64,000 nucleotides of DNA from Sphingomonas corticis (GTDB taxonomy: Bacteria > Pseudomonadota > Alphaproteobacteria > Sphingomonadales > Sphingomonadaceae). The number at the start of each line of letters is the position of its first letter. Position 1 is the first letter of the stretch. A program made the translations under genes and the position numbers. Shown piece by piece: positions 25,617 through 36,100 of the stretch. The notes beneath the pieces were generated by a model. It did no database searches. It saw only the letters and a list, made by a program, of their open reading frames with translations, and was not told where the DNA came from. The stretch is from NCBI RefSeq assembly GCF_012035195.1, contig NZ_JAAVJH010000002.1:412989-476988 (forward strand), read 5' to 3'.

Positions 25617-26654
25617 TCAGGCGGGGCGCACCCGGGCCGGGCCGGGCGGGGCCGCGTGCAGCCGGTCGTTCGCGGTGATATCGCGATGGAACAGCGCGGA
25701 CTGTCGGATGAGGTCGCGCAGGAAGTGCGGCGCCCCGCCATGCGCCTTGCCGCGCACCGCGCAGCGCAGCCGCCACTGACACAGGCCGAGGATCGCGATG
25801 GCATCCGCCACGATCGCGAAGATGCGGCCGTGGTTCTTGACGTAGTAGCGTCGGCGGGAAGCGAACCAATACGCCGGCACCCGCCGCCCGGCGGCGTCGC
25901 TCGCCGTCACCCCGGTGCTCTGTCCCGCGATATGGACGACCCGGGCCTGCGGCACGTACCAGCACGGCCAGCCGAGCCGGGCGACCGCGCGGAAGAAATC
26001 CGTTTCCTCGAAGTAGAGGAAATAGCCTTCGTCCAGCAGCCCGGCGCCGTCGAACACCTCCCGGCGGACGATGGCGCTCGCGCCCGACACCCAGTCGACG
26101 CGGCGGGGCTGCTCGTCCATCCGGTGCAGCACGGCGCGGTGCGTCAGCCGGCGGCTGAGCCAGCCCAGGCGGATCGCGCTCTCGATCTCCGCCCAGATGG
26201 AGGGAAAGCGGAAGGCGTAGGGCCACCGCGCGCCGCGATCGTCGTCGATCGCGGTGCCGATCACCCCGGCGTCGGGATGCTGCGCGAAGAAGGCGCGGAT
26301 CGCGACGCAGGCGCCGGGGTGGACGACCGTGTCGGGATTGAGCAGCCAGGCGAGTTGTCCCGGCCGGCCGGCGGTGGCGTCCAGCCACTCGCGCAGCGCC
26401 AGGTTGTTGCCATAGGCGAACCCGCCGTTCACGGGCGCGCGCCGCACGCTCGCCCAACCCGACCAGCCGCGCGCCACGATCGCGCGCGCGATCTCCTCGC
26501 CGGATCCATCGGGCGACGCGTTGTCGACGACGGTTACGTGCAGATCCTCCCCGGCGGCGACCTCGTCCGACAGGCTCTGCAGACAGTCGATCACCAGTTT
26601 CCCGGTGCGATAGTTGACGATGACGACCAGCATCGGCGAGGGGTGTCCGGTCAC
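25617..26654 (-). CDS. Glycosyltransferase family 2 protein
   Basis: A 345-residue GT-A enzyme, rhamnosyltransferase-like. The nucleotide-sugar fold shows LVVIVNYRTGKLVIDCLQSL, TVVDNASPDGSGEE, VNGGFAYGNNLAL and the metal-binding WLLNPDTVV. The acceptor region shows WVSGASAIVRREVF and LYFEETDFFRAVARLGW. GTG 26654 overlaps the PKS stop (GTGA); an ATG at 26633 is an alternative. It lies between the PKS and the PPTase, so it may glycosylate the NRPS/PKS product, or it may be an exopolysaccharide transferase that shares the operon. Confidence 0.88.
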   Translation of the reverse strand: MTGHPSPMLVVIVNYRTGKLVIDCLQSLSDEVAAGEDLHVTVVDNASPDGSGEEIARAIVARGWSGWASVRRAPVNGGFAYGNNLALREWLDATAGRPGQLAWLLNPDTVVHPGACVAIRAFFAQHPDAGVIGTAIDDDRGARWPYAFRFPSIWAEIESAIRLGWLSRRLTHRAVLHRMDEQPRRVDWVSGASAIVRREVFDGAGLLDEGYFLYFEETDFFRAVARLGWPCWYVPQARVVHIAGQSTGVTASDAAGRRVPAYWFASRRRYYVKNHGRIFAIVADAIAILGLCQWRLRCAVRGKAHGGAPHFLRDLIRQSALFHRDITANDRLHAAPPGPARVRPA

Positions 26655-29600
26655 GCCGCCACCTCCACGCATGGCGCCGCGACCGCATGCCCGCACGACG
26701 TCGGCGGCGGGGTCGCAATTTCGGGACCGTGGTCGACACGATCGATGGCCTCGCGCATCGCGCGTGCGAGGGCGTCGACGTGCGGCTCCTGCAAGGCCGT
26801 CACATGGCCGCCGCCGACGACGACCACCGCCACGCCGCGCTCGACCCGCCGGTTCCAGCCGAGCGCCTCGTCCTCGAACTGCTCGAAGAAGGGCATGTCG
26901 TCGGCGGCGCCGCTGCCCGCGCTCGCCCGATAGAGGATCGCGACACCGTGTCGCAGCATGCCCCGCGGTCGATGCGTGCGATGCGCGACCTTGTACACGT
27001 CCAGGAAGGGCATGGCGGCCGCGTCCGCCTGCGTCGCCGGCTCGGCCCGCGCCGGCGTGCTCAGCAGCGCCGCCACGCCGCGACGTGCCGTCCGCTCCTC
27101 CGCGCGGCGGCGACGCTCATAAGCGATCAGGCCGCCTACCTTGCCCGCCAGCCGGCGGATCGCGGCCCCGTCGCCGCCCGACGCCGCCGCGACGAAGCGC
27201 CGCCACCGCGCGCGCGCGACGAAGAAGGGGCGCTCGCGCGCGGCCACGTCCGCGGCGTCGATGATGCCGACGAAGGCGGCGTGGTCGCCGGCCTCCTCCA
27301 GCTGGCGCGCGATCTCCACCGCGATCACCCCGCCCGCGCACAGCCCCGCCACCAGATACGGCCCGTTCGGCTGCACCCGCCGCATCTTCGCCAGGTGCGC
27401 GGCGGCCATGGCGGGGATGGCGACGTCGATCAGGCCGCCGTCGGCGCGCCGCGCCGGCGCCAGGCCGTAGACCGGGCGACTGGCGGCGAAGCGCGTCGCG
27501 AGCGTGCGGTACAGCAGGATCTCGCCGAGGCCGTCGTGGACGAGGAACAGCGGGGTCCGCGCCTTTCCGGGCGTGATGAGGACCGCCGCCCCGCCCGCCT
27601 GGGCGCAGGAAGCGCCGGGCACGGGCGCGGGAAGGTCCGCGCCGGCGCCGTCGTCGTCCTGCGGATCGAGCAGCGCCGCGATCGCCGCCACCGTAGGATC
27701 GGCGACCAGCGCCGTGGCGGGAAGCGAGGTGCCGGTCCGCTTGCGCAGCTTGTTCACGAACTGCACCGCGACAAGCGAGTGTCCACCCAGGTCGAAGAAA
27801 TCGTCGTTCCGACCGACACCGTCGATGCCCAGCAATTCCTCGAACAGCTGTGCGACGGTGCGTTCCGCGGCCGTCATGGCGCCCGCGTCCGTGTCGCCGT
27901 CCGTGATCGCCGCACGCCGGGCGCCTGCCCGTACGACCGGCGCGCGCGCCTCGGCCAGCACCACCGCGAAATCCTGTGGCGATACGATCACCTGCGGGCC
28001 GAGGCCGGCGTCGAGCAGGAGGTCCACCACCGCCATTCCCTCGGCCGGAGCGATGCCGGCGGCGTAGCCGCGCGCCACCGCTCCCCCTGCCCTGGCCCTG
28101 GGCCGGCCCGACCGGGTCAGCAGCGCCCGGTCGCGCAGCCGGACCATGGTGAAGTCGTGGACCTGCGCAAGCACGCGGCCGTCGCGATCGGTGACGATGA
28201 CGTCGTAGACCGCCACGTCGCGGTCGCCGGCGTCGCCGCGCAGGCGGACGTGGCTGAACATCGGCCCGGCGATCGCGCCGAACAGGACGACCCGGCCGTA
28301 GGAGGCGGGAACGAAGAAGTCGTCGGCGGGGCTGAAGCCCGGCATCAGCGCCTGCGCGCCAGCGGTGGCCATGTCGAACAAGGCGGGGTGGATCGCGAGC
28401 GCCGCGGGATCCTTCGCCACGGCGGCGGGCGGGTCGAGCTCGATCAGCGCCTCTCCCTCGCCGTGGTCGATCCCGCCGACGCTCGCCCAGCGCGGACCGA
28501 ATTGCATGTGCGGACCGGCGTCGGGCGTGCCCGATCGACGGCCGCAGCGTGCACGAATCGCCGGGATCGACAGCGGCGCGGCGCATTCGTCATCGCCGGG
28601 TACCGGCCGGATCGTGCCGCGCACGTGCACCGTCGTCGCACCCGCATCGGCGCCCGCGCTGGCCAGCGCGAAACACCACGCATCGCCGCCCTCCTCGCGT
28701 CGCAGTTCGGCGGTCAGCACCCGCTCCTCGCCGTCGTCGACCTCGAACGGGGCGAGGAACAGCACGTCGGACAATTCCACCGGTCCCGACATCCCGGCGT
28801 CCGCCGCGGCGGCACGCGCGATCTCGAGGAAGCCCGTACCGGGGATCAGCGCGCCGCCACCCGCCGTGCGATGCTCGTCCAGCAGCCAATGGCGCGCCGG
28901 GGCGAAGGCGGTCGCGTAGGTGCGCGCGCCGGGCTCCTCGTGCAGGCAACGATCGAGCAGCGGGTGCGCCACTCGGCGCCCGGCGTCGTCCGGCAGGCCG
29001 GCAGCGGCCTTCGCCAGCGCGGCGGCCATGCCGATCTCGCGCCACTGGCTCCAGTCCACCGCCACGACATGGCCCATCGCACCGTCGTCGCAGCCCTGCG
29101 CCCACGCGTCGAGGAACGCGTTGGCCGCGGCATAGTCCACCTGCCCCGCGGCGCCCAGCATCGCGCTGACGGAGGCGAACAGCATCGTGAAGTCGGGCCG
29201 CTCGCCGGCGAGCGCTCCGTGCAGCACCAGCGTCCCGCGCACCTTGGGCGCCAGCGTGGCGGCGGCGGCGGCGGCGTCCTTGGTCTGGATGACGCCGTCG
29301 GCCAGCACGCCGGCGGTGTGGAACACGCCGTGGATCGGGCCGAACCGACGCCGGGTCGCCTTCACGGCGCGCCGCATCGCCACCGGATCGGTCACGTCGG
29401 CCTCCAGGATCAGGACCGTGCCGCCGGCCTTCTCGATCGCCAGGATGCGGCGGATCCGGTCGCAGGTGCGCGCGTCCGCATCGCCCGCCAGGATCGCCAG
29501 CCACTGCGCACGCGGCGGCAGCTTGCGCCGCGTCACCAGCGCGATCCGCGCCTGCCCGGTCTCCGCCAGGTGCCGCGCCAGGTCGAGCGCCAGCCCGCCC

Positions 29601-32600
29601 AGTCCGCCGGTGACGAGGTAGCAGCCGTTCTGCCGCAGCGCGGTGCTGCCCCTCGCGAGCGGAGCATCGAGCCGCTCGATCCGCTGGACCCAGCGCGCGC
29701 CGTTGCGCAGCGCGACGGCCTCGTCGCGGTCGGCGGCGTCGAACTCCGCCAGTACCGCCCGCACCAGCCGGGAGCGCTGCGGCGAGCCGGCGGGCGGCAG
29801 CACGACGTCGACGCTGCGGGCGCGGACCGTGGGATATTCGCGCGGAATGACGCGGCACGGGCCGAGCAGCGTCGCCTTCGCCGCCACCACCTGTGCCTCG
29901 CCGCAGACGCGCTGGAGGTCGGTGGACAGCACGACGAGGTCGATCGGGTCCGACAGGTCCTCCCGCCCGATCGCCTGAGCCAGGAACAGCAGGCTGGCGA
30001 AGCCGTCGCGCTGCGCGCGGTCCGCCTCGCGCAGCGGATCGCCGCGACGGGCGGCGGGATCGACCGACCAGGCATGGCAGACATGCTGCGGCACGCGTCC
30101 TTCCGCCGCCAGTGCGGCGAGCAGCCGCGCATATTGGTCGGGTGCCGTCGGATCGATCGCGAACTCGTCGGGTCCGATCCGGCGATAGGCGCGCCCGCGG
30201 CGCACGCGGATGGCGTCGCCGCCGTCCGCGCGCCTCGCCTCCGCCATCGCGTCCGCCACGCCGGCATCGTCCGCGAACAGCAGCAGTCGCTTGTCGCACG
30301 CCTCCGCGGGTTGGTCGGGCGTCTGCCGCCAGGTCGGGCGATGCAGCCAATCGGTGATGGCGGGCCGCCGCGCGAGCGGATCGGCACGCGCCTCGATCGC
30401 GTCCTGCGCGCCGCTGCCCGGCTCGATCCAGTAACGCTGGTGGTCGAAGCGATAGGTGGGGAGCGGCACGCGCGCGCCGCCGCGGTCGTCCTGCAGGAAG
30501 CCAAACGACACCGGCGCGCCCACCGCCCACAGCCGGCCCAGGGCGTCCAACATGTGCGCCTTGTCCGAGCCGCCGTCGTCGGGATGGCGGGAGGAGGTGA
30601 ACACCGACTGCGCGGCGCCGCGATCGGGATGTTGCCGCGCCAGCCCGGTCAGCACGCGCCCGGGGCCGACCTCCAGCAGGTCGCGCTCGCCGTCCTTCAG
30701 CAATTGCGCGAGCCCGGCGTGGAACGCCACCGGCTCGCGCAGGTGGCGCACCCAATAGGCGGGGTCCTGCGCCTGCGCGGGCGTGATCCAGGTGCCGGTC
30801 AGGCTGGAGACGAAGGGGATGGTGGGCGCGCGGAACGCGATGGTCGACAGGAACGCGCCGAACGGGGCAAGTATGGGGTCGAGCATGGCCGAATGCGCCG
30901 CCACCGCGATGCGCAGCAGGGCGGTGGGGGTTTCCATCGCCTCCAGCTCGCGCCGCAGCGCCGCGATCGCGTCGTGCGGGCCGGACACGACGGTGGACCG
31001 CACGCCGTTGATCGCGGCCACCGACAGGTCGGCGTGGATCAGCGGCGACAGTTCGTCGGCGGACATGGGCACGCTCAGCATCGCGCCGGGCGGCATGCTC
31101 TCGAACAGCTGTCCGCGCAGGTGGACCAGGCGGAGCGCGTCGGCGAGGTCGAAGACGCCGGCGAGGTGCGCCGCGACATATTCGCCCATGCTGTGGCCGA
31201 TCATGCCGCTGGGCACCACGCCCCAGGCGCGCCACAGGCTGGCCTGCGCATATTGCGCGGCGAACAGCGCGGGCAGACCGATGGACGGACGCTCCAGCGC
31301 GGCCGCGGCGGCTTCCTCGTCGCCCGCGCGCGGATGGATCGCAGCGCTTATGTCGAGGTCGCAGCGGTCGCGCAGGATCGCCAGGCAGCGGTCCAGCGCC
31401 TCGCGGTAGGCCGGCTCGGCCTCGTACAGGTCGCGGCCCATGCCGGGATGCTGGGCGCCCCCGCCCGCGAACAGGAAGGCGACCGTGCGGGCGGCGGAAG
31501 CGCGACCGGCGAACGCGCGCTCGGGTGCCGTACCCGACAGCGCGGCGATGGCTTCCTCGGCGTCCGCCGCCACCAGCGTGCGGCGGAAGGGGAGCGGGCG
31601 GCGCCCGACCTGCAGCGTGTAGGCGACGTCGCCGAGCGGCAGCGCGGGTTCGGCGGCGAGATGCGCCGCCAGCGCCTGCGCGTTGGCCGCCAGCGCGGTC
31701 TCGCTCGCTGCCGACAGCACCAGCAGGTGCGGCCCGGCGGCGGGGACCGTGCGGCGGCGCGGCGGCGCCTCCTGGAGGACGACATGGGCGTTGGTCCCGC
31801 CCACGCCCAGCGAGCTGACGCCGGCGCGGCGCGGGCCCCCGCCCGCCGTGGCCGGCCAGGGACGCAACCGGTCCGCGACGAAGAACGGGCTGTGATCGAA
31901 TCCGCACGCCTCGTTGGGGGCCTGATAATGCAGCGTCGGCGGCAGTTCGCCGTGGTGCAGCGACAGCGCCACCTTGATGAGCCCGGCGACGCCGGCCGCG
32001 GTGTCGGTGTGGCCGATGTTGCCCTTCACCGACCCGATCGCACAGAACCCCTCCGCATCGGTCCCGCGGCGGAACGCCTGGGTCAGCGCGGACACCTCGA
32101 TCGGGTCGCCCACCGGGGTGCCGGTGCCGTGCGCCTCGACGTAGCCGATCGTGTCGGGCGTGGCGCCTGCCATGGTCAGCGCCTCGAGGATGACGTGCGC
32201 CTGTCCGTCGACGCTGGGCGCGAGATAGCCGACCTTGCCCGATCCGTCGTTGTTGACCGCGGTGCCCTTCACGACGGCGTAGATGTGGCTGCCGCACTCG
32301 ATCGCGTCGCGCAGCCGCTGCAAGACGACGATGCCCACGCCGCTGCCGAAGACCGTGCCCTGCGAGGCGCGGTCGAACGGCCGGCAGTGGCCGTCGGGCG
32401 ACAGGATCCCGCCTTCCTCGCGCAGGTAGCCGCGGCGATGCGGCAGCTCGATCGTGACGCCACCGGCGAGCGCCAGATCGCACTCCTGCGACAACAGGCT
32501 CTGCGCCGCCATGTGCACCGCCACCAGCGAGGTGGAGCAGGCGGTCTGCACCGCGACGCTGGGTCCCTTGAGGTCGAGCAGGTAGGACACCCGGGTCGTC

Positions 32601-33103
32601 AGAAAGTCCTTGTCGTTGCCGGTATGGCGCAGGAGGAAGAGGCCTGCCGAGCGGACGAGGTCCGTGTTGGTGAGGAGGTTGGACGCGAAATAGGCATTGT
32701 GTCCCGACCCGCCGAACACGCCGATCGGCCCGGCGAAGCGGCCGACGTCGTAGCCCGCGTCCTCGATCGCCTCCCACGCGCATTCGAGGAAATGGCGGTG
32801 CTGCGGGTCCATGATGGCCGCTTCGCGCGGGCTCAGGCCGAACAGCGCGGGATCGAACATCTCCATGTCGGCGAGCGGCGCGCCCGCGCGCACGTAGTCG
32901 GGATCGGCGAGGACGGATTTGGACACGCCCGCGGCCAGCAGTTCCTCGGGCGTGAAGGCGACCACCGACTCGACGCCCTCGCGCAGGTTGCGCCAGTAGG
33001 TGCGCAGGTCGGGCGCGCCGGGGAAGCGCCCGGCCATGCCGACGATGGCGATATCCGTCTCGGCGGCGGCGCCGCCGTCGAATGGGTCGGGGCTGAGGAA
33101 CAT
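26651..33103 (-). CDS. Type I polyketide synthase, KS-AT-KR-DH-ACP-TE
   Basis: A single-module synthase of 2150 residues. KS (about 14-445) has the catalytic Cys in QTACSTS (Cys189), VEAHGTGT and GNIGHTD. AT (about 535-830) has GHSMGEY and AAHSAMLD, more like malonyl than methylmalonyl enzymes. KR (about 1155-1340) has GGLGGLALDLA, HTAGVLADG and the Ser/Tyr pair in SVSAML and VDYAAAN, suggesting B-type reduction. DH follows KR (His in DEHRTAGGGALIPG, Asp in HPALFDMAT). ACP has DDFFDLGGHSL (Ser about 1777). TE (about 1840-2150) has GLCAGG, with Cys instead of Ser. The DH histidine motif is one residue longer than the usual HxxxGxxxxP. Four bases separate it from the NRPS. Substrate and product are inferred only in outline. 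Confidence 0.93.
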   Translation of the reverse strand: MFLSPDPFDGGAAAETDIAIVGMAGRFPGAPDLRTYWRNLREGVESVVAFTPEELLAAGVSKSVLADPDYVRAGAPLADMEMFDPALFGLSPREAAIMDPQHRHFLECAWEAIEDAGYDVGRFAGPIGVFGGSGHNAYFASNLLTNTDLVRSAGLFLLRHTGNDKDFLTTRVSYLLDLKGPSVAVQTACSTSLVAVHMAAQSLLSQECDLALAGGVTIELPHRRGYLREEGGILSPDGHCRPFDRASQGTVFGSGVGIVVLQRLRDAIECGSHIYAVVKGTAVNNDGSGKVGYLAPSVDGQAHVILEALTMAGATPDTIGYVEAHGTGTPVGDPIEVSALTQAFRRGTDAEGFCAIGSVKGNIGHTDTAAGVAGLIKVALSLHHGELPPTLHYQAPNEACGFDHSPFFVADRLRPWPATAGGGPRRAGVSSLGVGGTNAHVVLQEAPPRRRTVPAAGPHLLVLSAASETALAANAQALAAHLAAEPALPLGDVAYTLQVGRRPLPFRRTLVAADAEEAIAALSGTAPERAFAGRASAARTVAFLFAGGGAQHPGMGRDLYEAEPAYREALDRCLAILRDRCDLDISAAIHPRAGDEEAAAAALERPSIGLPALFAAQYAQASLWRAWGVVPSGMIGHSMGEYVAAHLAGVFDLADALRLVHLRGQLFESMPPGAMLSVPMSADELSPLIHADLSVAAINGVRSTVVSGPHDAIAALRRELEAMETPTALLRIAVAAHSAMLDPILAPFGAFLSTIAFRAPTIPFVSSLTGTWITPAQAQDPAYWVRHLREPVAFHAGLAQLLKDGERDLLEVGPGRVLTGLARQHPDRGAAQSVFTSSRHPDDGGSDKAHMLDALGRLWAVGAPVSFGFLQDDRGGARVPLPTYRFDHQRYWIEPGSGAQDAIEARADPLARRPAITDWLHRPTWRQTPDQPAEACDKRLLLFADDAGVADAMAEARRADGGDAIRVRRGRAYRRIGPDEFAIDPTAPDQYARLLAALAAEGRVPQHVCHAWSVDPAARRGDPLREADRAQRDGFASLLFLAQAIGREDLSDPIDLVVLSTDLQRVCGEAQVVAAKATLLGPCRVIPREYPTVRARSVDVVLPPAGSPQRSRLVRAVLAEFDAADRDEAVALRNGARWVQRIERLDAPLARGSTALRQNGCYLVTGGLGGLALDLARHLAETGQARIALVTRRKLPPRAQWLAILAGDADARTCDRIRRILAIEKAGGTVLILEADVTDPVAMRRAVKATRRRFGPIHGVFHTAGVLADGVIQTKDAAAAAATLAPKVRGTLVLHGALAGERPDFTMLFASVSAMLGAAGQVDYAAANAFLDAWAQGCDDGAMGHVVAVDWSQWREIGMAAALAKAAAGLPDDAGRRVAHPLLDRCLHEEPGARTYATAFAPARHWLLDEHRTAGGGALIPGTGFLEIARAAAADAGMSGPVELSDVLFLAPFEVDDGEERVLTAELRREEGGDAWCFALASAGADAGATTVHVRGTIRPVPGDDECAAPLSIPAIRARCGRRSGTPDAGPHMQFGPRWASVGGIDHGEGEALIELDPPAAVAKDPAALAIHPALFDMATAGAQALMPGFSPADDFFVPASYGRVVLFGAIAGPMFSHVRLRGDAGDRDVAVYDVIVTDRDGRVLAQVHDFTMVRLRDRALLTRSGRPRARAGGAVARGYAAGIAPAEGMAVVDLLLDAGLGPQVIVSPQDFAVVLAEARAPVVRAGARRAAITDGDTDAGAMTAAERTVAQLFEELLGIDGVGRNDDFFDLGGHSLVAVQFVNKLRKRTGTSLPATALVADPTVAAIAALLDPQDDDGAGADLPAPVPGASCAQAGGAAVLITPGKARTPLFLVHDGLGEILLYRTLATRFAASRPVYGLAPARRADGGLIDVAIPAMAAAHLAKMRRVQPNGPYLVAGLCAGGVIAVEIARQLEEAGDHAAFVGIIDAADVAARERPFFVARARWRRFVAAASGGDGAAIRRLAGKVGGLIAYERRRRAEERTARRGVAALLSTPARAEPATQADAAAMPFLDVYKVAHRTHRPRGMLRHGVAILYRASAGSGAADDMPFFEQFEDEALGWNRRVERGVAVVVVGGGHVTALQEPHVDALARAMREAIDRVDHGPEIATPPPTSCGHAVAAPCVEVAA

Positions 33104-33107
33104 CGGC

Positions 33108-36100
33108 TCAGCTCCGTTCGATCGCGCGCGTCGGCGCGCCGCGACGCTGCCCCAGCGCCGCCAGGCGTCCGGCGGCACGGCGCTGCACCGCGTCGGCCGC
33201 GGCGGCCTCGGCTCGGCCGCCGTCGTCGAGGTGGGCCGCCAGCGCCGCCACGGTGGGGAAGCGGAAGATGTCGGTGATCGTCAGCGCCGGCGCGACCTCC
33301 GCGCGCAGCCGCCGGTGCAGCTGCACGGCCAGCAGCGAATGCCCGCCCAGGTCGAAGAAATTGTCCGTCGCGCCCACGTCCGCCAACTTGAGCACGTCGC
33401 ACCACAGGCTCGCGATCTGCGCCTGCATCCCCTCCGCCGGCGCGACGAACGCCGCGGGCGCGACCGCGACGACCGCTTCGGGCGCGGGGAGCGCAGCGCG
33501 GTCGACCTTGCCGTTGGGTGTTTGCGGAAAGGCGGAAAGGACGACGACGTGCGAGGGGATCATGGCGTCCGGCAGCCGGGCACGCAGCCGCTCGCGCACC
33601 TCGCCGGGCGTCGGCATGGCGCCGGTCGCCGGCACGACATAGGCGCACAGCCGCGCGTCGCCGGCCCCGCCGTCCCGCGCCGTGACGATCGCCTGCGCCA
33701 CGTCGTCGAGCGCGGAGAGCGCCGCTTCGATCTCGCCGAGTTCGATCCGGTGCCCGCGGATCTTCACCTGGTGATCCAGCCGGCCGAGGAAGTCGATCCG
33801 CCCGTCGGAGCGGAACCGGCCGAGGTCCCCGGTGCGGTACGCGCGCTCCCCGGCGACGAACGGATCGGCGACGAACCGCTCCGCGGTCAGCGCCGGCCGG
33901 TCGAGATAACCGCGCGTGACGCCGTGACCGGCGATCACGATCTCGCCGGGAATGCCCACGGGCGTCGGCTGGCCGCACCCATCCAGCACGTACACCCGCT
34001 GGTTCGCGAGCGGCCGGCCCAGCGTGACCACGCCGTCCACGCCGATGCGGTCCGTCGCGGACCAGATCGTCGTCTCCGTCGGACCGTACATGTTCATCAG
34101 CGTGCCGCCCGTCACGGCCGCCAGCTCGGCGGCGAGCGAGGGGGGCAGCGCCTCCCCGCCCACCATCAGCGCGGTCAGCTGGCCGAAGGTGGAGGCGGCG
34201 AGCCCGCCGTCGATCATCATGCGCGCCATCGACGGCGTGCATTGCAGATGCGTCACCCCGTGGCGGCGCATCAGCGCGGCCAGCGACGATCCCTGCGCGC
34301 GGGTCGCCCGCTCCGCCGCTTCCGCGCGCACTCGGTCGAGCCAGGGCAGGTGATCCAGCACCACGTCGGGCGCCACGCCGAAGTCGATCAGGCACGCGAT
34401 CTCGTCCACGCCGGCGCGCTCCGCCCGCTCGACGACGGCGCAGCAATCCTCGGGCGTGCCGAACAGGCCGCTCTCCTCGAAATAGCGCTCGAAGGCGTGG
34501 TCGAGCAGCGCCGCCATCTCGCCGTCGGACAATCCGGCGAGGTCGACGCCGTCCGCGCCCATGCCGGTGCGGCGGCGGAACGCGGGGAACGACCAGGCGT
34601 GCTGGCGGATCAGGCTGGCAGAGCTGCGCAGATAGTCGGTCAGCGGCCCGCGCACGAGTGCCTTCACCGCGTCGCGGTCCGCGCCGACGAAGCTGTGCAG
34701 CATCAGCGTGGCGCGCGGCGTTCCGCGATGCCCCGCCTCGCGCCAGCTCTCGCGATACGCGGCCAGCTTGTCGCGCAGCTCCTCCATCGTCTGCCCGAGA
34801 AGGTGGGTGAGCAGGTAACCGCCCGCGCGACCCGCGGCACGGAACGTGTCGATGTTGCCCGCCGCGGTCAGCCAGAACGGCAGCTCCGCCTGCACCGGGC
34901 GCGGCAGCGTGCGCACCTCCACCGGAGCGTCGAGCGCGCCGGGAAAGGACATCGCCTCGCCGCGCCACAGGCGGCGGACGACGTCGATGTCGCGCATCAT
35001 CACCTGCTTCGCCTCGGCGAAGTTCTCCGGCCGCAGCGCGAAATCGTCGGGTTGCCAGCCCGAGGCGAAGGAGAGGCCGACGCGCCCGCCCGAGATGTTG
35101 TCCACCACTGCCCATTCCTCCGCCACGCGAGCGGGGTGGTGCAGCGGCAGGACGACGCTGCCGGCGCGGATTCCCACGCGCTGCGTCACCGCGGCGACCG
35201 CAGCGCCGGTCACCGAGGGGTTGGGATAAAGGCCGCCGAACGCGTGGAAGTGCCGCTCCGGCGTCCACACCGCGGCGAAGCCCGCCCGGTCGGCGAAGCG
35301 CGCGCCCTCCAGCAGCAGGCGGTAGCGGTCCTGCCGATCCTCGCCCGCGTCGCTGGCGAAGTAGAACAGGCTGAACTCGGTCGCGTCGCGCGGCGCGGGG
35401 CCGACCGCGGCGGTCAGGTCCCCGGTGGCGACGACGACGGTGAACCCGCGGGTCAGCGTCCAGCACAGTTCCAGCACGGAAATGTCGAAGCTGAGGCTCG
35501 TCACGGCCAGCCATACGCCGGGCGCGGGAACGCGCGCGTCCATGCCGGCGAAGAAATTGACGACGTTGCGATGCTCCACCAGCACGCCCTTGGGCGTTCC
35601 CGTCGATCCCGAGGTGTAGATGGCGTAGGCGAGGTTCGCCGGCGTCTCGCGACCCGCCAGCGGCGTCGCGGGATGTTCGGCGATCGATGCCCAGTCGGCG
35701 TCGACCGCGATCACGACCGCGTCGCTGGCCGGCAGCCGGTCGCGCACATGCCCGGTGGTCAGCAACACGGGCATGCGCGCGTCCGCGATCATGAAGGCGA
35801 TCCGGTCCGCCGGATAGTCCGGATCCAGCGGGACATAGGCGCCGCCGGCCTTGTGGACGGCGAGGAGCGCCACCGGAAGGTCGGCGCTGCGCTCCATGAA
35901 CAATCCCACCAGCACGTCCGGCCCCACGCCGTGCCGCACCAGCCGCCGCGCCAGCCGGTTCGCGCGGGCTTCCAGCTCGGCATAGGTGAGCGACCGCTCG
36001 CCGCAGATCACGGCCGTGGCATTCGGCGTGCGCGCCACCTGCTCGGCGATCAGATCGTGCACGCAGGCGTCGTCGCGCCACGGTGCCTCCGTCGCGTTCC

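Noticed and set aside
26687..33277. A forward-strand open frame of about 2200 codons opposite the PKS
   Set aside because: It is antisense to a clearly functional PKS, its product is His/Arg/Gly/Ala-rich without domains, and high GC creates such frames.
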